A stretch of DNA of 64,000 nt from Streptomyces sp. NBC_01428 (GTDB lineage Bacteria; Actinomycetota; Actinomycetes; Streptomycetales; Streptomycetaceae). Where the stretch lies: NCBI RefSeq assembly GCF_036231965.1, contig NZ_CP109499.1, forward strand, positions 6,758,001-6,822,000, in the 5' to 3' direction. The notes under the pieces are model-generated. The model worked only from the letters and a program-made list of their open reading frames with translations, was not told the origin of the DNA and did no database searches. This document shows, piece by piece, positions 20,921 to 29,853 of the stretch (position 1 is its first letter; each line of letters starts with the position of its first letter). The translations under genes and the position numbers were made by a program.

Positions 20921-21814
20921 TCAGGTGTCGCACTCCAGCACCGTCCGGCACAGCCCGCAGCGTGCGCGGACCCGGCCGCGTACCGGTACCCGGATCCGCT
21001 GGTGGCAGGTCGGGCAGGGAAACGACACGCGCAGCGGGCCGCCGGCGTCGGGGGCGAACGCGTAGGGAACGCCCGCGAGGTCGGGGGAGTGGTGCTCCTG
21101 GGCCTGTCTGCGGTCCTTGGCGTAGCGACGGCGGCCCGCCCAGCCGGCCGCGGTCAGCGGGGGCTGCCGCTCGTCGCGGCGGGCCTGCGCCATGCCCTTG
21201 GTGTACGCGGTGTACGCCTGGGGGCTGGTGAACCACACGGACGGGTCCTCGCCGAACACCAGGGCCCGCTTGGCGAGGACGTACCCGAACTCCTCCGGGG
21301 TCAGGTAGCCGAGTTTCTGCGAGGAGGCGGCGTCCTCGCGGTAGGCGTCGAGGAGCAGCCAGCCGGCGCCGAGGTAGGCCGCGGCGGTGTCGGTGAGGAT
21401 CTCGGTGTCGCGGGTGCCGGGGAAGGCGAGGTCGAGGCGGTGCAGGTAGACGTGCATCACCTCGTGGGCGAGGGCGGCGCCGATGTCCCTGCGGTGGGTC
21501 CGGAAGCGGTCGTTCAGCTCGATGAAGTACTCGGGCCCGGCGGCGAGTTCGACGTTCGCCGCATGCGTCATCTCGCGGAAGCCGATGATCATCCGGGCGT
21601 CCGGGAGCCGGTAGTGCCGCACCATCTCACGGGCCACGCGCTGGGCACCGAGGTGCAGGTCGTCCAGGTCGGCGAAGGCCACGTCGGCGGGGGCCACGCT
21701 GGCCGAGAAGGTGTGCACGGTGTCGTACGAGAGCCGTTTCCAGAGCGCGGTGATCGACGCCCGCACCGTGTCCAGGTGAGGGAAGCCGTGCTCGACGGGT
21801 CCGCCGTTCGCCAC
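20921..21814 (-). CDS. Putative zinc metallopeptidase with C-terminal zinc ribbon
   Basis: A 297-residue protein I cannot name. The middle holds an HExxH motif, AALAHEVMHVYLH, followed after about 20 residues by TEILTDTAAAYLG, whose Glu could be the third zinc ligand of a gluzincin. The C-terminus has two Cys-x2-Cys knuckles, CPTC and CGLC, with a further Cys near the end, a zinc ribbon. No signal peptide is present, so it is likely intracellular. The GTG 21814 follows a G-rich site; the frame is open far upstream but there it is antisense to the trypsin gene. The motif is clear; the substrate is unknown. Confidence 0.65.
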   Translation of the reverse strand: MANGGPVEHGFPHLDTVRASITALWKRLSYDTVHTFSASVAPADVAFADLDDLHLGAQRVAREMVRHYRLPDARMIIGFREMTHAANVELAAGPEYFIELNDRFRTHRRDIGAALAHEVMHVYLHRLDLAFPGTRDTEILTDTAAAYLGAGWLLLDAYREDAASSQKLGYLTPEEFGYVLAKRALVFGEDPSVWFTSPQAYTAYTKGMAQARRDERQPPLTAAGWAGRRRYAKDRRQAQEHHSPDLAGVPYAFAPDAGGPLRVSFPCPTCHQRIRVPVRGRVRARCGLCRTVLECDT

Positions 21815-21922
21815 GTCAGCACCCCCTGAAAGCGCCGGAACTCCCCTCCACTGTAAGCGGGCTTCCACCCGGCGGCCGGGGACGCGGTGAGGCCCCTGGC
21901 GTGTCTGGCCGGATCGCGGCTC

Positions 21923-21952
21923 TTGCCCGCACCCGGCGGCGGTCCCCATAAT
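21923..21952 (+). promoter_or_regulatory. Possible promoter of the trypsin gene
   Basis: TTGCCC (21923-21928) and CATAAT (21947-21952) are separated by 18 bases and lie about 80 bases before the TTG start. An imperfect inverted repeat, GCTTGGCA...TGCCAGCAAGC (21961-21985), follows in the leader and could be an operator. Confidence 0.35.
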
Positions 21953-22033
21953 CCCCACCAGCTTGGCAGGAGCATGCCAGCAAGCGTTTCTGTGTCCCTG
22001 CCCGGCGGACAACCCCCCACGAAAGGAAACGCG

Positions 22034-22816
22034 TTGAAGTCTCCGAAGAAGTCCGCTCTCGTCCGAAGACTGCTCGCCGTCGCCGCGGTCGTCCTCGCCG
22101 CCGTCTCGCTCCAGCCGCTGACCGCGCAGGCCGCCCCCGCACCCGTCGTCGGCGGCACCCGCGCCGCGCAGGGCGAGTTCCCGTTCATGGTCCGCCTCTC
22201 CATGGGCTGCGGCGGCGCCCTCTACACCAAGAGCATCGTCCTCACCGCCGCACACTGTGTGAACGGCTCCGGCAACAACACCTCCATCACCGCCACCGCC
22301 GGCGTCGTCGACCTGCAGAGCGGCAGCGCCGTCAAGGTCAAGTCCACGAAGGTCCTCCAGGCTCCCGGCTACAACGGCAAGGGCAAGGACTGGGCGCTCA
22401 TCAAGCTCGCCAAGCCGATCGAACTGCCCACCCTGAAGATCGCCACCACCACCGCGTTCAACAACGGCAACTTCACCGTCGCCGGCTGGGGCGCGGCCCG
22501 CGAGGGCGGCGCGCAGCAGCGCTACCTCCTGAAGGCCACCGTCCCCTTCGTCGACGACGCCACCTGCAAGCAGGCGTACGGCAGCGACCTCGTCCCCGGT
22601 GACGAGATCTGCGCCGGATTCGTCGCGCAGGGCGGTGTCGACACCTGTCAGGGCGACTCCGGCGGCCCCATGTTCCGCAAGGACGACACGGGCGCCTACC
22701 TCCAGGTCGGCATCGTCAGCTGGGGCGAGGGCTGCGCCGAACCCGGCTACCCCGGCGTGTACAGCGAGGTCTCGACCTTCGCCGCCGACATAGCCAGGGC
22801 CGCGGCCGGGCTGTAG
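22034..22816 (+). CDS. sprT: Secreted trypsin-like serine protease
   Basis: A 260-residue S1A protease very close to Streptomyces griseus trypsin. A signal peptide of about 34 residues and a short propeptide (APAP) precede the mature N-terminus VVGGTRAAQGEFPFM. Catalytic residues are His in LTAAHCV, Asp in KDWALIKL and Ser in CQGDSGGPMF. The Asp six residues before that Ser (GVDTCQGDS) gives Lys/Arg specificity. The TTG 22034 follows AAAGGA and starts a proper signal peptide; longer frames do not. It is exported and probably activated by removal of the propeptide. Confidence 0.93.
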   Translation: MKSPKKSALVRRLLAVAAVVLAAVSLQPLTAQAAPAPVVGGTRAAQGEFPFMVRLSMGCGGALYTKSIVLTAAHCVNGSGNNTSITATAGVVDLQSGSAVKVKSTKVLQAPGYNGKGKDWALIKLAKPIELPTLKIATTTAFNNGNFTVAGWGAAREGGAQQRYLLKATVPFVDDATCKQAYGSDLVPGDEICAGFVAQGGVDTCQGDSGGPMFRKDDTGAYLQVGIVSWGEGCAEPGYPGVYSEVSTFAADIARAAAGL

Positions 22817-22859
22817 CCACCGCCTCCGGTACCGGGGTTCCACCGGCACCGGTACGCGT

Positions 22860-22889
22860 GGCGCCCGCGGCCCCCCGGTCGCGGGCGCC
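22860..22889. terminator. Hairpin after the trypsin gene
   Basis: GGCGCCCGCG (22860-22869) pairs perfectly with CGCGGGCGCC (22880-22889) across a 10-base loop, between the convergent trypsin and GNAT genes. Confidence 0.6.
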
Positions 22890-22934
22890 GTCACGCGCGC
22901 CCCGGGGCCCACACCGCGGGGCGCCCGCACGGCG

Positions 22935-23381
22935 TCAGCCGGCCAGCACCTTGTGGAAGTGAACGTCCTCGTGCCCGCCCGGGATGCCCTCCGTGCGGCC
23001 GGTCTCCCGGTAACCGTGCCCGCGGTAGAAGTCGGGGGCCTGGAAGGTGAAGGAGGAGACGATCACCTCGGTGCAGCCGCGCCGGGCGCCCTCCTCCTCG
23101 GCGGCCCGGAGCAGCGTGCCGCCCCAGCCCGCGTGCCGCTGGTCGGCCCGCACCCACAGCATGTCGACGGCGCAGCAACTGCCCCACACCCACGCGGTGA
23201 GCCCGCCGACGAGCGCCCCCTCGGCGTCGGTCACCCGCACCGAGAGCGGCTCGGGCGCGCCCGCCCCGGTCGCCGCCGCGTTGAAGGCGGTGAGTTCGTC
23301 GTCGAGCCGCTGTTCCAGCTCGGCGTCCTTGCCGTCGATCCGCAACGAGGTGCTCACGGGCTGCTGGTCTGTACCGGTCAT
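22935..23381 (-). CDS. GNAT-family N-acetyltransferase
   Basis: A 148-residue acetyltransferase of the GNAT fold. It has the VRADQRHAGWGGTLLRAAEEE acetyl-CoA-binding segment (variant of Q/RxxGxG/A) and the C-terminal FYRGHGYRETGR strand. WGSCCAVDMLWV forms the central strand. The substrate cannot be told. No strong ribosome site precedes the ATG. It stands alone, convergent with the trypsin gene. Confidence 0.8.
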   Translation of the reverse strand: MTGTDQQPVSTSLRIDGKDAELEQRLDDELTAFNAAATGAGAPEPLSVRVTDAEGALVGGLTAWVWGSCCAVDMLWVRADQRHAGWGGTLLRAAEEEGARRGCTEVIVSSFTFQAPDFYRGHGYRETGRTEGIPGGHEDVHFHKVLAG

Positions 23382-23545
23382 GCCGGGAGTATGCCAACGC
23401 CCTCGCGGAGACCCGAACCGTTTTCCCCCGGCGGGCCGGACCGGCGGCCGTTAGTCCAACTGCTCCCCCTCCTTTGTCCATGGGCACACCGGCCCCGCGC
23501 GGCGCAGTCTGGCGCCCCGGAACGTCGCCCCCCAGGAGGAGAGCC

Positions 23546-26500
23546 TTGCAGCCCTCAGACACGTTCACCCCCACCCGTCGCACCGTCGTCGCGGCCGGAG
23601 CTGCCGCCGGGATCGGCGCCGTGCTCGGTCTGCCCGCCGCGGCCTCGGCCGCCCCCGGCGACGACACGGTCACCCTCCGCTCCGCGCACCTCGACGTCCG
23701 CGTCGCCACCGCCTTCCCGCAGGTCGTCACGTACACCGACCGCGCCACCGGCGCCGTGCTGCACGCCCAGTCCGACCCGGTCGCCTCCGTCCTCGTCGAC
23801 GGCACCGCGCACACCCCGGCCGTCACCGTCACCGCGGGCGCCGCTTCGGCCGCCTACCGCCTGGCCTTCACCGGCGGCACCACCATCGACGTGGAGATCG
23901 CCGTCACGGACCGGCACGTGACCTGGCGGGTCACCGCCGTCGACGACACGGACACCCTTCCCGTCGGCACCCTGGAGATCCCCGACCTCGCCCTGCTCGC
24001 CGTCCGCAGCGACCAGCCCGGCGCCCAGCTCCTCGCCGCACGCGTCCAGCTCGACCAGGCCAAGAGCGGGGACACCCTGGTCACACCGGCCGCGGACACC
24101 CCGGCGGAAGCGGCCACCGGATGCGCGTACGCCGTCGTCGCCCACCACGGCCTCGCGGGCGCCCTGGAGACCAACACCGTCTACGACAGGCCCGACTCCA
24201 GCACCTCCTGGGAGAACGGCAGGCTCTGGCGCCGCACCGTCCGCAAGGACGGCTTCACCGAGGCCCGCCTCGCCCCCGGCCAGTGGACCCACCGCGCCGC
24301 CGGCGCCACCGACACCGAACCGCTCCCGTACGCCACCGTCGTCGTCACCGGCGACCGCAACGGCGACGGGGTGATCGACTGGCAGGACGCGGCGATCGCC
24401 TTCCGCGACATCATGGTCACCCCGCTCGGCGCCGAGGACACCTGCCTACGGGTGGTGCCGCACATCCCCTTCAACTTCGCCTCGCAGGCCACCAACCCGT
24501 TCCTCGCGACCCTCGACAACGTCAAGCGGATCTCCCTCGCGACCGACGGGCTGCGGCAGTTCACGATCCTCAAGGGCTACCAGTCGGAGGGCCACGACTC
24601 CGCCCACCCCGACTACGCGGGCAACTACAACGAACGCGCCGGCGGCCTCGACGACCTCAACACCCTGGTCCGGGCCGGAAAGAAGTGGAACAGCGACTTC
24701 GCCGTCCACGTCAACGCCACCGAGTCCTACCCCGTCGCCCACGCCTTCTCCGAGACGCTCGTCGACAAGAACGACCAGCAGTGGGACTGGCTCGACCAGA
24801 GCTACCGCATCGACGCCCGCCGCGACCTGGTCTCCGGCGACATCGTCCGCCGCTTCGCCGCCCTGCGCCGCGACGCCGACCCGGCCCTCAACTCGCTCTA
24901 CATCGACGTCTTCCGCGAGTCCGGATGGAACTCCGACCGCCTCCAGCGCGCCCTGCGCGACCAGGGCTGGCACGTCACCTCCGAATGGGGCCACGGCCTG
25001 GAGCGCTCCACCCTGTGGTCGCACTGGGCGACCGAGACGGACTACGGCCCGGACACCTCCCGCGGCATCAACTCACGGCTCATCCGCTTCGTCCGCAACC
25101 ACCAGAAGGACGTCTTCGCCGACAAGTGGCCCACCCTGCTGGGCGTTCCCCGCATGGGCAACTTCGAGGGCTGGACCGGCAAGACCGACTGGACCGCCTT
25201 CCACGACCTGATCTGGACCCACTCCCTGCCCGCCAAGTACCTCCAGGCGTACCCGATCCGCACCTGGGGTGAGCACGAGATCACCTTCGGCACGACCACC
25301 ACCGTGACCGCCGTGTCCGACACCGACGGCACCCGCCGCATCACCACCGACGGACGCCTCGTCTACGACGGCGGCACCTACCTGCTGCCCTGGGACCCCA
25401 GGAAGGCGACCAAGCTCTACCACTACAGCCCCGACGGGGGCAGCAGCAGCTGGCGCCTTCCGAAGACCTGGGAGAGCCTGTCGCGGGTCGCTCTGTACCG
25501 GCTCTCCGACCAGGGGCGGGCCTTCCAGGCGTACGTCCCGGTGCGCGCGGGCCGGATCACCCTCGACGCGGACGCCGGACAGCCGTACGTCCTCCACCGC
25601 ACCCGGGTCGCCGACGCCGCCGACCCCGACTGGGGCGAGGCCACCCCGCTCCACGACCCCGGCTTCAACTCCGGCTCCCTCAAGGGCTGGACGGTCGCCG
25701 GACCCGCCTCCGTCGAGCTCAACGCCCTCGGCGACCATGAGCTGGTCGTCGCCGCCGGTTCCGCCGCCACCGTCTCCCAGCGGCTGACCCGCCTCAAGCC
25801 GGGAACGTACGCGGCCTCCGTCCAGGTCGAGGTCGGCGTGAGCGCCGACGACCGCCGCGAGGCCTCGCTCCGGGTCCGTACCGCCGACGGTGTCACCGCC
25901 GCCAACACCACCAGCACGTCCACCGCCGGCAACTACGTCGCCGCCGACCGCAAGCACGACACCCGGTTCCAGCGGATGTTCACCCACTTCACCGTCCCCG
26001 AGGGTGGCGGCCCCGTCCACCTCACGCTCGGGGCGGCGGCCGGACAGGCGCGCGTCCGCTTCGCCGACGTCCGCGTCGTGCCCGCCGTCCGCGCCGCCAC
26101 CCCGCCCGGCACCCTCGTCCGCGAGGACTTCGAACACGTCCCGCAGGGCTGGGGCCCCTTCGTGAAGGGCGACGCGGGCGGCGTCACCGACCCGCGCACC
26201 CACATCGCCCAGCGGCACGCGCCGTTCACCGGACGCGGCTGGAACGGCAAGGTGATCGACGACGTCGTCGACGGCACCCAGTCCCTCAAGTCACGCGGCG
26301 AGAACGACGGACTGGTCTACCGGACCGTGCCCCACACGGTCCGGTTCCAGCCGGGCAGGCACTACCGGGTCACCTTCCGCCACGAGAACGAGAAGGCCGG
26401 ACAGTACGCCTGGATCACCGCCGTCGACGAGGGCACGGTGACCCGCGAACTCAGTCGCACCGACCTCCCCGTCGCGGCCCGACCCGCCACCCACTCCTAC

Positions 26501-26611
26501 GCGTTCACCGCACCCGCCACCGGCGAGGCCTGGGTCGGCCTGCGCAAGACGGGCGACGACGGCACCGCCGAGTTCACCCTCGACTCCTTCGAGGTGACCG
26601 AGACCGGCTGA
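23546..26611 (+). CDS. Tat-exported GH101 endo-alpha-N-acetylgalactosaminidase
   Basis: A 1,021-residue family GH101 enzyme, which releases the core-1 disaccharide Gal-beta-1,3-GalNAc from Ser/Thr of mucin-type glycoproteins. The twin-arginine signal is at the start (TPTRRTVVAAGAAAG). The catalytic barrel carries the family signature ILKGYQSEGHDSAHPDY, the nucleophile Asp454 (SLYIDVF) and acid/base Glu480 (TSEWGHG). C-terminal beta-sandwich domains (about 690-1021), probably carbohydrate-binding, follow. The TTG 23546 follows AGGAGGAGAG. The next gene on the other strand is a GH35 beta-galactosidase, which fits sequential breakdown. The last 115 bases overlap that gene. Confidence 0.9.
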   Translation: MQPSDTFTPTRRTVVAAGAAAGIGAVLGLPAAASAAPGDDTVTLRSAHLDVRVATAFPQVVTYTDRATGAVLHAQSDPVASVLVDGTAHTPAVTVTAGAASAAYRLAFTGGTTIDVEIAVTDRHVTWRVTAVDDTDTLPVGTLEIPDLALLAVRSDQPGAQLLAARVQLDQAKSGDTLVTPAADTPAEAATGCAYAVVAHHGLAGALETNTVYDRPDSSTSWENGRLWRRTVRKDGFTEARLAPGQWTHRAAGATDTEPLPYATVVVTGDRNGDGVIDWQDAAIAFRDIMVTPLGAEDTCLRVVPHIPFNFASQATNPFLATLDNVKRISLATDGLRQFTILKGYQSEGHDSAHPDYAGNYNERAGGLDDLNTLVRAGKKWNSDFAVHVNATESYPVAHAFSETLVDKNDQQWDWLDQSYRIDARRDLVSGDIVRRFAALRRDADPALNSLYIDVFRESGWNSDRLQRALRDQGWHVTSEWGHGLERSTLWSHWATETDYGPDTSRGINSRLIRFVRNHQKDVFADKWPTLLGVPRMGNFEGWTGKTDWTAFHDLIWTHSLPAKYLQAYPIRTWGEHEITFGTTTTVTAVSDTDGTRRITTDGRLVYDGGTYLLPWDPRKATKLYHYSPDGGSSSWRLPKTWESLSRVALYRLSDQGRAFQAYVPVRAGRITLDADAGQPYVLHRTRVADAADPDWGEATPLHDPGFNSGSLKGWTVAGPASVELNALGDHELVVAAGSAATVSQRLTRLKPGTYAASVQVEVGVSADDRREASLRVRTADGVTAANTTSTSTAGNYVAADRKHDTRFQRMFTHFTVPEGGGPVHLTLGAAAGQARVRFADVRVVPAVRAATPPGTLVREDFEHVPQGWGPFVKGDAGGVTDPRTHIAQRHAPFTGRGWNGKVIDDVVDGTQSLKSRGENDGLVYRTVPHTVRFQPGRHYRVTFRHENEKAGQYAWITAVDEGTVTRELSRTDLPVAARPATHSYAFTAPATGEAWVGLRKTGDDGTAEFTLDSFEVTETG

Positions 26612-28317
26612 CCCGCCGCCTCCAGCTCCAGCACCCACACCTCGTTCACGCCCTCCCGCAGGACCGCACCGGGCACGTACAGCGCCCGCTGCGGTCCCGC
26701 GGACCAGTACCGGCCCAGCCCGAACCCGTTGACCCAGACGAACCCCCGCGTCCAGCCCGGGAGTTCGAGGAAGGCGTCCCCGGCCCCCGCCACCTCCGCG
26801 GTGCCGCGGTACAGACCGGGGGAGCCGTCCGTGGGCACCTTCCCGAACGGCACCCGCCCCACGTCCCCGTCCAGCGCGTCCAGCCGCAGCGCCCGCGCCC
26901 GCACCCCGTGCAGATACTGCCGCTCGTGCAGCACACCCCCGGTGACGCCCTTCGGCTCCCCGGTGCGCGGACCGTAGTTGACCCGCCCCAGCGACTCCAC
27001 CCACAGCTCCACCCGCGCCGGACCCGCCACCGGCTCCTTCAGCCGCGGCTCGTCCTCGGTGAGCACCCCCGCCCGCACCCCGTCCACCGACACCACCGCC
27101 AGATCCCGCAGCCCGCTCACCGACAGCGGATACGGCTGCCGCGGCCCCGGCACGTCCACCACGTACTTCACCAGACCCCGGTCCACGTCCAGTTCCTCGA
27201 ACGTGGGCGGCACCGCGTACTCGGCCTCCGCGCCGCCCACCGCGTCCAGCACGGTGTCCAGCGACGCCCAGCCGCCGAACCCGGCCTCCACATCCGCGCC
27301 CAGCACCTCGGGAGCGGGCGGCACCTCGGGCAGCGGCCCCTCCGCGTACGCGGCGAGGATCTCCCGGAAGAGCCAGAACTTCTCGGTCGGACGCCCCAGT
27401 TCGTCGATCGGCGCGTCGTAGTCGTACGACGTCACGTCCGGCTCCAACGGCCCCTCGTGCAGCTCACCGCCCCGGTTGGCGCCCGCCCAGCCCGCGAAGC
27501 TCGTCCCGCCGTGCGCCATGTACAGATTGACCGAAGCCCCGCACTCCAGGATCTCCCGCAACGCGTCCGCCGCGTCCCGCGGATCCCGCACGACATGCTC
27601 AGCACCCCAGTGATCGAACCACCCGCACCAGAACTCCATGCACATCAGCGGACCCGACGGCCGGTGCCGGCGCAGCGTCGCGAACGCCTCCCGCGCCCCC
27701 GACCCGAAGTTCGCCGTCGCCAGCACCCCCGGCACCGACCCGCCCGTCAGCATGTGGTCCTCGGGCCCGTCCGACGTGAACAGCGGCACCCGCACGCCCT
27801 CCGCCCGCAACAGGTCCGCCAGCCACCCCAGATACACCTGGTCCGAGCCGTAACTGCCGTACTCGTTCTCCACCTGCACCATCAGCACCGGCCCGCCGCG
27901 GTCGACCTGCCGCGCCACGATCTCCGGCAGCAGCACCCGGAACCAGCGCTCCACCTGCCGCAGATACTCCGGATCCCGCGTCCGCGCCCGCCCCGACAGC
28001 CAGTGCGGCAGCCCGCCGTTCTCCCACTCGGCGCAGATGTACGGGCCCGGCCGCACGATCGCCCCCAGACCCGCCGCCCGGACCGCGTCCAGAAAACGGC
28101 CCACCTGCTCCACGTCGCGCACCTCACCGGGACGCGGCTCGTGGAGATTCCACGGCACGTACGTCTCCACACAGTTCAGCCCGAGCGCCCGCAGCATCCC
28201 CAGCCGGTGCGCCCACTGCCCCTCGTGCACCCGGAAGTAGTGCAGCGCCCCCGACAGCAGCCGCACCGGGCGCCCGTCCAGCAGAAAATCGGTGTCCCCC
28301 ACCGTGAACTCGCTCAT
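26497..28317 (-). CDS. GH35 beta-galactosidase
   Basis: A 606-residue family GH35 beta-galactosidase. The acid/base is the second Glu of VQVENEYGSYG (Glu152) and the nucleophile Glu228 in LMCMEFWCGWFDHWG. Two beta domains follow, ending with FVWVNGFGLGRYWSAGPQ and VWVLELEAAG. No signal peptide is seen, so it acts inside the cell, perhaps on the imported disaccharide. The protein normally ends near EVWVLELE; here it continues about 37 residues of low-complexity sequence antisense to the end of the GH101 gene. The start is ATG 28317; a GTG two codons upstream is possible. It is divergent from the AraC regulator. Confidence 0.9.
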   Translation of the reverse strand: MSEFTVGDTDFLLDGRPVRLLSGALHYFRVHEGQWAHRLGMLRALGLNCVETYVPWNLHEPRPGEVRDVEQVGRFLDAVRAAGLGAIVRPGPYICAEWENGGLPHWLSGRARTRDPEYLRQVERWFRVLLPEIVARQVDRGGPVLMVQVENEYGSYGSDQVYLGWLADLLRAEGVRVPLFTSDGPEDHMLTGGSVPGVLATANFGSGAREAFATLRRHRPSGPLMCMEFWCGWFDHWGAEHVVRDPRDAADALREILECGASVNLYMAHGGTSFAGWAGANRGGELHEGPLEPDVTSYDYDAPIDELGRPTEKFWLFREILAAYAEGPLPEVPPAPEVLGADVEAGFGGWASLDTVLDAVGGAEAEYAVPPTFEELDVDRGLVKYVVDVPGPRQPYPLSVSGLRDLAVVSVDGVRAGVLTEDEPRLKEPVAGPARVELWVESLGRVNYGPRTGEPKGVTGGVLHERQYLHGVRARALRLDALDGDVGRVPFGKVPTDGSPGLYRGTAEVAGAGDAFLELPGWTRGFVWVNGFGLGRYWSAGPQRALYVPGAVLREGVNEVWVLELEAAGQPVSVTSKESRVNSAVPSSPVLRRPTQASPVAGAVNA

Positions 28318-28414
28318 GGCCACACGATCACCCCTGGCGGCGGCCGCGTCCATGGACAAAGATCAGCGCTGATTGGACGCAACGCAAAGGAACGACCGGG
28401 CGGGACGAAAACGG

Positions 28415-29299
28415 ATGTACCACACCTGGATGCGCTATTTCACCCCCGGGCCCGCGCACCTCCGGCTCGGCCTCGCCTGCCTCGGCGTCGGCCTCCAGCA
28501 CGGCGAACTGCCTCCCGTCGGCCCCCGCACCCTCGACCACCACGTCGCCGTCGTCGTCAGCGCCGGCAGCGGCTGGTACCGCACCCCCGACGGCCGCCGC
28601 CACCCCGTCACCGCCCCCGCCCTCCTCTGGCTCACCCCCGGCACCCCCCACCACTACGGGCCCGACCCCGGCTGGGACGAGTGCTTCGTCGACTTCACCG
28701 GCCCCGCCACCACCACGTACACCGAACTCGGCTACATCGAACCCGGCCGCCCCGTCGTCCCCCTCTCCGACGCCGCCGCCGCCCGCGCCGTCGTCGCCCG
28801 CATCGCCCGCGCCGCCCGCCGCGGCAACCCCCTCCTGGAGGTCGAGACCGGCGCCGCCGTCCACGAACTCCTCGTCACCCTGCGCCGCGCCCGCGCCGAC
28901 CTCGCCCCCGACGGCGACGAGGTCCTCCAGGCCCTCGCCCGCGACGCCTTCCAGGCGATGTCCGTCGCCGACCACGCCGCCCGCCACGGCATGACCCCCG
29001 CCGCCCTGCGCACCGCCGTCCGCCGCGGCGCCGGCTGCAGCCCCAAGGACTACCTCCTCGGCATCCGCCTCGGCCGCGCCAAGGAACTCCTCGCCGCCAC
29101 CGACCTGCCCGTCGCCGCCGTCGCCCGCCGCGTCGGCTACGACGACCCCGCCTACTTCTCCCGCCTCTTCACCCGCCGCGTCGGCATCCCACCCGTCCGC
29201 TTCCGCGAACAACAGGGCCGCACCGTCCCCGGCGGCTGGAGCAACCGCGTCCCCGACCCCGACGATCCACCCATGATCGAACCCCCGCCCGCCCCGTAG
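28415..29299 (+). CDS. AraC-family transcriptional regulator
   Basis: A 294-residue AraC/XylS regulator. An N-terminal cupin-like sugar-binding domain (LDHHVAVVVSAGSGWYRTPDG, WLTPGTPHHYGP) is followed by two helix-turn-helix motifs at the C-terminus (VADHAARHGMTPAALRTAVRR and VAAVARRVGYDDPAYFSRLFTRRVG). It is transcribed divergently from the GH35 gene with about 100 bases between, and likely controls the GH35/GH101 locus. An in-frame start 14 codons earlier is possible. A chorismate mutase gene starts 11 bases after its stop. Confidence 0.88.
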   Translation: MYHTWMRYFTPGPAHLRLGLACLGVGLQHGELPPVGPRTLDHHVAVVVSAGSGWYRTPDGRRHPVTAPALLWLTPGTPHHYGPDPGWDECFVDFTGPATTTYTELGYIEPGRPVVPLSDAAAARAVVARIARAARRGNPLLEVETGAAVHELLVTLRRARADLAPDGDEVLQALARDAFQAMSVADHAARHGMTPAALRTAVRRGAGCSPKDYLLGIRLGRAKELLAATDLPVAAVARRVGYDDPAYFSRLFTRRVGIPPVRFREQQGRTVPGGWSNRVPDPDDPPMIEPPPAP

Positions 29300-29310
29300 G
29301 GTTGGCTCAC

Positions 29311-29655
29311 ATGACCACCAGCAAGCCCCAGGAAACCGACCCCGCCGTCCGTGCGGAACTCGCCCGGCTGCGCGACAGCATCGACAACATCGACGCCGCC
29401 GTCGTCCACATGCTCGCCGAACGCTTCAAGTGCACCCAACAGGTCGGCCACCTCAAGGCGGCCCACCAGCTGCCGCCCGCCGACCCCTCCCGCGAGGCCC
29501 ACCAGATCGCCCGGCTCCGCCGCCTCGCCGAGAACGCCAAACTGGACCCGGCCTTCGCCGAGAAGCTCCTCACCTTCATCATCGCCGAGGTCATCCGCCA
29601 CCACGAACGCATCGCGGACGACGCCGGCACCACCACCCCCGAACCGGGGGAGTGA
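29311..29655 (+). CDS. Chorismate mutase, AroQ type
   Basis: A 114-residue all-helical chorismate mutase (class II, AroQ fold), which turns chorismate into prephenate for Phe/Tyr synthesis. The pattern LRDSIDNIDAAVVHMLAERFKCTQQVGHLKA matches helix 1 with the conserved Arg, and the PADPSREAHQIARL and FAEKLLTFIIAEVIRHHERI segments complete the site. It lacks a signal peptide or fused domain. It starts 11 bases after the AraC gene and may be co-transcribed with it, although no functional tie is apparent. Confidence 0.85.
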   Translation: MTTSKPQETDPAVRAELARLRDSIDNIDAAVVHMLAERFKCTQQVGHLKAAHQLPPADPSREAHQIARLRRLAENAKLDPAFAEKLLTFIIAEVIRHHERIADDAGTTTPEPGE

Positions 29656-29715
29656 GACCGGGCGACCGGAGCGGACGGACCCCCGCGGCACACACCGCCC
29701 GGCGGACACCGAAAA

Positions 29716-29760
29716 GGCGCGTTCCCCACCGGAGTGAGAACCACTCTCCCGGAACGCGCC
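29716..29760 (+). terminator. Hairpin after chorismate mutase
   Basis: GGCGCGTTCC (29716-29725) pairs with GGAACGCGCC (29751-29760), and an inner GAGTG/CACTC pair (29732-29746) stabilises the loop. It separates the chorismate mutase gene from the response regulator. Confidence 0.6.
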
Positions 29761-29853
29761 GCGCACGCCCCGCGCACTCCCGCACGAAACTGCCCGACGC
29801 ATCGCGCCCTCACGGGCATATGCTGGTACGTCCAAACGAGGGGACGCCGGGCC

